A stretch of 35,899 bases of DNA from an uncultured Lentisphaerota bacterium. Its GTDB lineage: Bacteria > Verrucomicrobiota > Lentisphaeria > Oligosphaerales > CAITYL01. This document shows positions 32,883-35,899 of the stretch, piece by piece (positions within the stretch are counted from its first letter, which is position 1; every line of letters begins with the position of its first letter). Both the position numbers and the translations under genes were made by a program. Where the stretch lies: assembly GCA_903896595.1 (NCBI GenBank), contig CAITYL010000149.1, positions 1-35,899 on the forward strand, read 5' to 3'. The notes beneath the pieces were generated by a model that was not told the DNA's origin, searched no databases, and saw only the letters and a program-made list of their open reading frames with translations.

Positions 32883-32921
32883 GATTTATCTTCGTGCTCT
32901 TCGTGTCTTCGTGGTGAATCC
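32883..32921 (-). repeat. CTTCGTG-type repeat, inverted copy of the 15828-15864 arm
   Basis: Built of ATCTTCGTGCTCTTCGTG and CTTCGTGGTGAATCCGAA. Over about 37 bases it matches the reverse complement of 15828-15864 with one mismatch. Confidence 0.8.
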
Positions 32922-32927
32922 GAAGTT

Positions 32928-33986
32928 TTACGTTTTACAAGGTACTAGCGCGGTGTAATGGCGCGACGGCGGGTTTCGTTTGGCGCGGGGCGTCGCGGGC
33001 GGCGGCGGGGCGGTGGAGCCGCGGATGACCAGCTCATGTTCCAGCAGGGCGGCGGGCGGCATGGGCTTGCCTTGCAGCAGCGCCAGCATGGCGTCCACAT
33101 GGCGTTCCACCATCGCCTCATAGGGAAAGCGCAGGGTGGTCAGTTCGGGATCGCTGACCATGGCGATGGGCAGGTCGTCGGCGCCGATGATGGAGACATC
33201 CTCGGGCACCCGCAATCCCGCCCGGCGGGCCACCCGGATGGCGCGCACGGCGAACCAGTCGTTGGCGCAGAGGATGGCGGTGCAGCCCGCTGCCAGCAGG
33301 AGCGGCGTCAGGCGCTCGGCATTGTCTGGCTCCCAATGGGTGTCGGCCAGCCACTCCGCCGCCGGCGTGATGCCGTGCCGTTGCAGGATGGTGTGGTAGG
33401 TGGCGATCTGGGTTTGCGGGATCGGATCCCACACCGGGCCGTGCAGAAAGCCGATGCGGCGGTGGCCGAGACCCAGCAGATGCCCCATGGCGGTTTCCGT
33501 TTGCTGGACATAGTTGATGCGGGCGGGACAGGAGGGATGGGCGCGGTTGAAGGTGAGGACGGGCCGGGGCCGCAGAGCCTTGATCACCAGGTCCGCCTCC
33601 AGAAAGGTGTCGGCGTTGATGATGCCGTCCATCATGCCGGCCTGGAAGTCGTGCAGGTACTCCGTCGCCGCGGTTTTGGCGATGCTGCCGCTGATCCCCA
33701 GCATCAGCCGGCGGCCATGGCGGTGCAGGGCCTGTTCAAAGGTGTCCACCACTTTTGCCGTGGAGAGGTCGGCCATCCCCCAGACCAGCAGGCCAATGAC
33801 GTTGGTGCGCCGGGTGCGCATGGCGCGCGCCGTGCAGTTGGGACGGTAGTCCAGACGCTTGGCAATGGCCCGCACCCGCTTTCCCACGGCCGCCCCGTAT
33901 GAGCCGGGGTTGTAGTCGTTGAGGATGTTGGAGACGGTCTGGATGGAGACCTTTGCCTCGTGGGCGATGTCGCGCAGGGTGGCCAT
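32928..33986 (-). CDS. LacI-family transcriptional regulator, copy B
   Basis: 352 residues, a close paralogue of copy A across the whole DNA-binding and effector domains, with the same ribosome site and NPGSYG hinge. The helix-turn-helix is DIAHEAKVSIQTVSNIL, so the residues matching LacI Tyr17-Gln18 are Ile15-Gln16, not Val15-Pro16. Effector-pocket differences are also seen (NADTFLEADLVIKALRP, CANDWFAVRAI). The C-terminus continues ~23 residues past copy A (PATPRAKRNPPSRHYTAL), marking the end of the duplicated tract. It is downstream of glycosidase B and probably regulates it or its paralogue. Confidence 0.93.
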   Translation of the reverse strand: MATLRDIAHEAKVSIQTVSNILNDYNPGSYGAAVGKRVRAIAKRLDYRPNCTARAMRTRRTNVIGLLVWGMADLSTAKVVDTFEQALHRHGRRLMLGISGSIAKTAATEYLHDFQAGMMDGIINADTFLEADLVIKALRPRPVLTFNRAHPSCPARINYVQQTETAMGHLLGLGHRRIGFLHGPVWDPIPQTQIATYHTILQRHGITPAAEWLADTHWEPDNAERLTPLLLAAGCTAILCANDWFAVRAIRVARRAGLRVPEDVSIIGADDLPIAMVSDPELTTLRFPYEAMVERHVDAMLALLQGKPMPPAALLEHELVIRGSTAPPPPATPRAKRNPPSRHYTALVPCKT

Positions 33987-34026
33987 CTGTCAGTTTCCTT
34001 GTCCGGTATCAAGCCATTTTTGAATA

Positions 34027-34122
34027 TTTTCTCTCGCAGAGCACGCAAAGAACGCAGAGAAATGCAGGGTTATTTCTTAGATGGAATGCACGGTGTTTTC
34101 TTGGCGATCTTGGCGAGAGAAT
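34027..34122. repeat. 9-base periodic hairpin upstream of LacI copy B
   Basis: Close copy of 30381-30476, in the same place relative to the LacI gene. Confidence 0.65.
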
Positions 34123-34193
34123 AAAACGGAAGTTTGATATGCTTTCAACGGTTTAACGGGAACGAGATGAGTTCGAACTGGGAGCGGCGGGCA

Positions 34194-34336
34194 TCAGAGC
34201 CCGGAACGTTAGTGACGGGTCAAAGAGAAAAACTGAAATGGGGAAAGCAGAAAACAGAAATTAATTTCAGCTCTCAGTTTTTCTCCTTGCCCGGTCACTC
34301 TCGCGCCCAAGAGTGGCGCTTCGTTCCCGGCTCTGA
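34194..34336. repeat. Long hairpin element, copy B
   Basis: Close copy of 30547-30704, with ~15 bases missing from the right arm. The end of the glycosidase B gene reads into it. Confidence 0.75.
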
Positions 34337-35826
34337 TGAGTGGTCCTTTCGATCACGATATCGTGGATGCCGTCGCCGTCGGCGGCCAGGAACGGTTCCG
34401 GCATTCGGCGGCCGTTGATAGTGCAGGTGCCGGGGTTGGCGCCGGTGCCTTTGATGGTGATGTTCATGGTCATTCGGCGGTAGGGCAGGCCGGTCAGTGC
34501 CAGGCCCTCCAGCCCTGCGGGCAGATGGGGGGCGAAGCGGATGCCTGTAGGGGTGAATTCCATGCCGCACAGGCCCATCAGCACCATTCGCAGGTAACCG
34601 GTGGCGCTCCAGGTCTGCCGGTGGCAGCTTTCCCAGCACTTATGGCCCCAGATTTCCAACCCCTGTTGTTCACCACCGTAGGGCTCGCCGGTCACCGGGT
34701 GGTAAATCTCGCGGAACTCGCCGTAGGTTACCGCGAGAGTGGCCAGCTGGCGCAGTTCAAACTCGAAACGGTCGGCCCGGCCGTGCCGGAGCGCGGCGTC
34801 CGCCCAGAACGCCTGGATATGGGGCCAGACGGTGCCGGCGTGGCGGCCGAAGCTCATGCCGTCCGGCTTGGCGTAACGGTCGAAACTGGGCCACAGGCAG
34901 GGAATGCCCCATGGCGTGACATGCTGATGGGTCAATACGGCGGCCGCCTGGCTGGGCGCGGCCACATTGAAGAGCAGGGCAAACGCGTGGCCCAGCCCTT
35001 CGTGCTGGTCACAGCCGCCGAAGGGATCGATAAAGTAACGGTAGCGGCCCGCCTCCGGCATCCACAGCCGCTGGTTGATCGCGGTCTTGAGGGCCGCCGC
35101 CTTTGTCGACCAGGCCGGATCCGGCGGCACGCCCAATTCGGCGGCCATTTCCCCTAAAAGCTGATAAACGTGGTGGTAAATGCAATTGGTCGACAATGCC
35201 TGCATGGGCAGGCCGCCGCCGGGAGTGGCGGCCAGTTCCGGGTGCAGCCGCACCCAGTCGCGGATGCCGCCCGTGCCGCCGGGCTGGGCGTAGCGGTCCG
35301 GATAGGCGGAATCGCCGTCGCCATAGGAGGCGGCACCCCGGAACAGGCCGGTCACCGCATCAAACTCGGTTTCCTCGAACAGCGTGAGGGTGTTTCGGGT
35401 CGCGGTGAAGGCGAGTTGCAGGAACTCGCGGTCGCCGGTGTACAGGTAGTGCCACCAGCCGCCGATGGCCCAAATGATGATGTCCCAGTAATTGAACTCC
35501 TTGTCGTCGGTGATCACCGGGCCGTGGGTGCCCCGCTTGAGGACGGCCAGCAGGGTGTTGCGCATCACCTCGGGGTGGAGCAGGCCGGCGCCGTTCCAGG
35601 TGTTGATGGCGGCGTCGCGGGTCCAGGGATCGGGATAGTCCCGGCCGGCCAGCAACACGGGGGCCGGCTGCTCCAGCAGTCCCAGCTGATAGGGCGCGAT
35701 ATTGCTGCCAATGTCGTCCAGCGCCAACTGGAAGGCCCGGTCGAGGGTGGCGTCGCCGGTGTGTAGGCGGGGCGCCGGGGCTGAGCCGGGCTGGGGGGGG
35801 ATGCTGGGGTGGGCCGGTGACGTCAT
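34267..35826 (-). CDS. Six-hairpin (alpha/alpha)6-barrel glycosidase, copy B
   Basis: 519 residues, near-identical to copy A from ATLDRAF onward and with all the same candidate active-site motifs (RDYPDPWTRDAAINTWNG, HAGTVWPHIQ, EIYHPVTGEPYGG), so likely active on a similar substrate. Two ends differ. The N-terminus is a Pro-rich stretch (TSPAHPSIPPQPGSAPAPRL) whose start follows directly on an 8-base tandem repeat and has no ribosome site; a start further in is possible. The C-terminus lost ~60 bases relative to copy A, so the frame runs on into the hairpin element and ends TTHQSRERSATLGRESD, RARRKTES. The duplicated regulator follows at 33986. Confidence 0.82.
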   Translation of the reverse strand: MTSPAHPSIPPQPGSAPAPRLHTGDATLDRAFQLALDDIGSNIAPYQLGLLEQPAPVLLAGRDYPDPWTRDAAINTWNGAGLLHPEVMRNTLLAVLKRGTHGPVITDDKEFNYWDIIIWAIGGWWHYLYTGDREFLQLAFTATRNTLTLFEETEFDAVTGLFRGAASYGDGDSAYPDRYAQPGGTGGIRDWVRLHPELAATPGGGLPMQALSTNCIYHHVYQLLGEMAAELGVPPDPAWSTKAAALKTAINQRLWMPEAGRYRYFIDPFGGCDQHEGLGHAFALLFNVAAPSQAAAVLTHQHVTPWGIPCLWPSFDRYAKPDGMSFGRHAGTVWPHIQAFWADAALRHGRADRFEFELRQLATLAVTYGEFREIYHPVTGEPYGGEQQGLEIWGHKCWESCHRQTWSATGYLRMVLMGLCGMEFTPTGIRFAPHLPAGLEGLALTGLPYRRMTMNITIKGTGANPGTCTINGRRMPEPFLAADGDGIHDIVIERTTHQSRERSATLGRESDRARRKTES

Positions 35827-35830
35827 GGGG

Positions 35831-35894
35831 TTGAGGGGTTGAGGGGTTGAGGGGTTGAGGGGTTGAGGGGTTGAGGGGTTGAGGGGTTGAGGGA
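35831..35894. repeat. Tandem 8-base repeat at the window edge
   Basis: TTGAGGGG occurs seven times exactly and an eighth time with one change, starting four bases upstream of the ATG of glycosidase B. It is cut by the window end and may mark a collapsed or broken assembly point. Confidence 0.9.
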
Positions 35895-35899
35895 GAGAG

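Noticed and set aside
35831..35894. Telomere-like or CRISPR-like array
   Set aside because: Units are 8 bases with no spacers and few copies; a simple tandem repeat or assembly edge explains it.

Overview
The window looks like chromosomal DNA from a free-living member of the PVC group. Lentisphaerota or Kiritimatiellota fits best (inference). The reasons are two PEP-CTERM proteins, two pseudopilin-like proteins of the H-X9-DG type (one with the doubled FT-IELL prepilin motif that I associate with Lentisphaerota), many glycoside hydrolases beside LacI-type regulators, GC-rich coding DNA, and intergenic DNA full of short-period hairpin repeats. No rRNA, tRNA, CRISPR array, phage gene or intact transposase gene was seen.

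Layout. 1-8485 is a carbohydrate-use cluster on the + strand: a LacI regulator, a secreted TIM-barrel glycosidase-like protein behind a promoter with a LacI-type palindrome, a PEP-CTERM protein, a terminator, then a probable operon of a large two-barrel glycosidase-like protein, a pseudopilin and a GH29 alpha-L-fucosidase. 8486-9453 and 11095-12803 are gene graveyards: C-terminal scraps of a zinc-type dehydrogenase, a glycosidase accessory domain, a VapC-like PIN toxin, an SDR and possibly a Mur ligase. Three near-identical 46-bp repeats sit at their junctions. Between the graveyards lies one intact glycosidase-like gene (9454-11094). 12804-15816 holds peptide deformylase, a DUF1189-like membrane protein and a YkgJ-type cysteine-cluster protein.

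15983-21161 is a lower-GC block on the minus strand: a TPR protein, a 20-repeat MORN protein and four small proteins of unknown function, three of them membrane-linked. 21295-24711 is a SWIM/SNF2 helicase. 24937-26991 is a secreted InlB-repeat protein, with copies of a ~145-bp GGGAC-type repeat at either end.

27514-35826, all on the minus strand, is a second carbohydrate cluster: a pseudopilin, a PEP-CTERM protein and a tandem duplication of a [six-hairpin glycosidase + LacI regulator] unit. The two clusters share one parts list (LacI regulator, glycosidases, one PEP-CTERM protein, one pseudopilin). The likely logic is that a LacI protein senses a glycan-derived sugar and releases a set made of secreted or surface proteins plus the hydrolases that attack the glycan. 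The two LacI paralogues differ at the recognition-helix residues that set operator choice, so the duplicated units may have separate controls.
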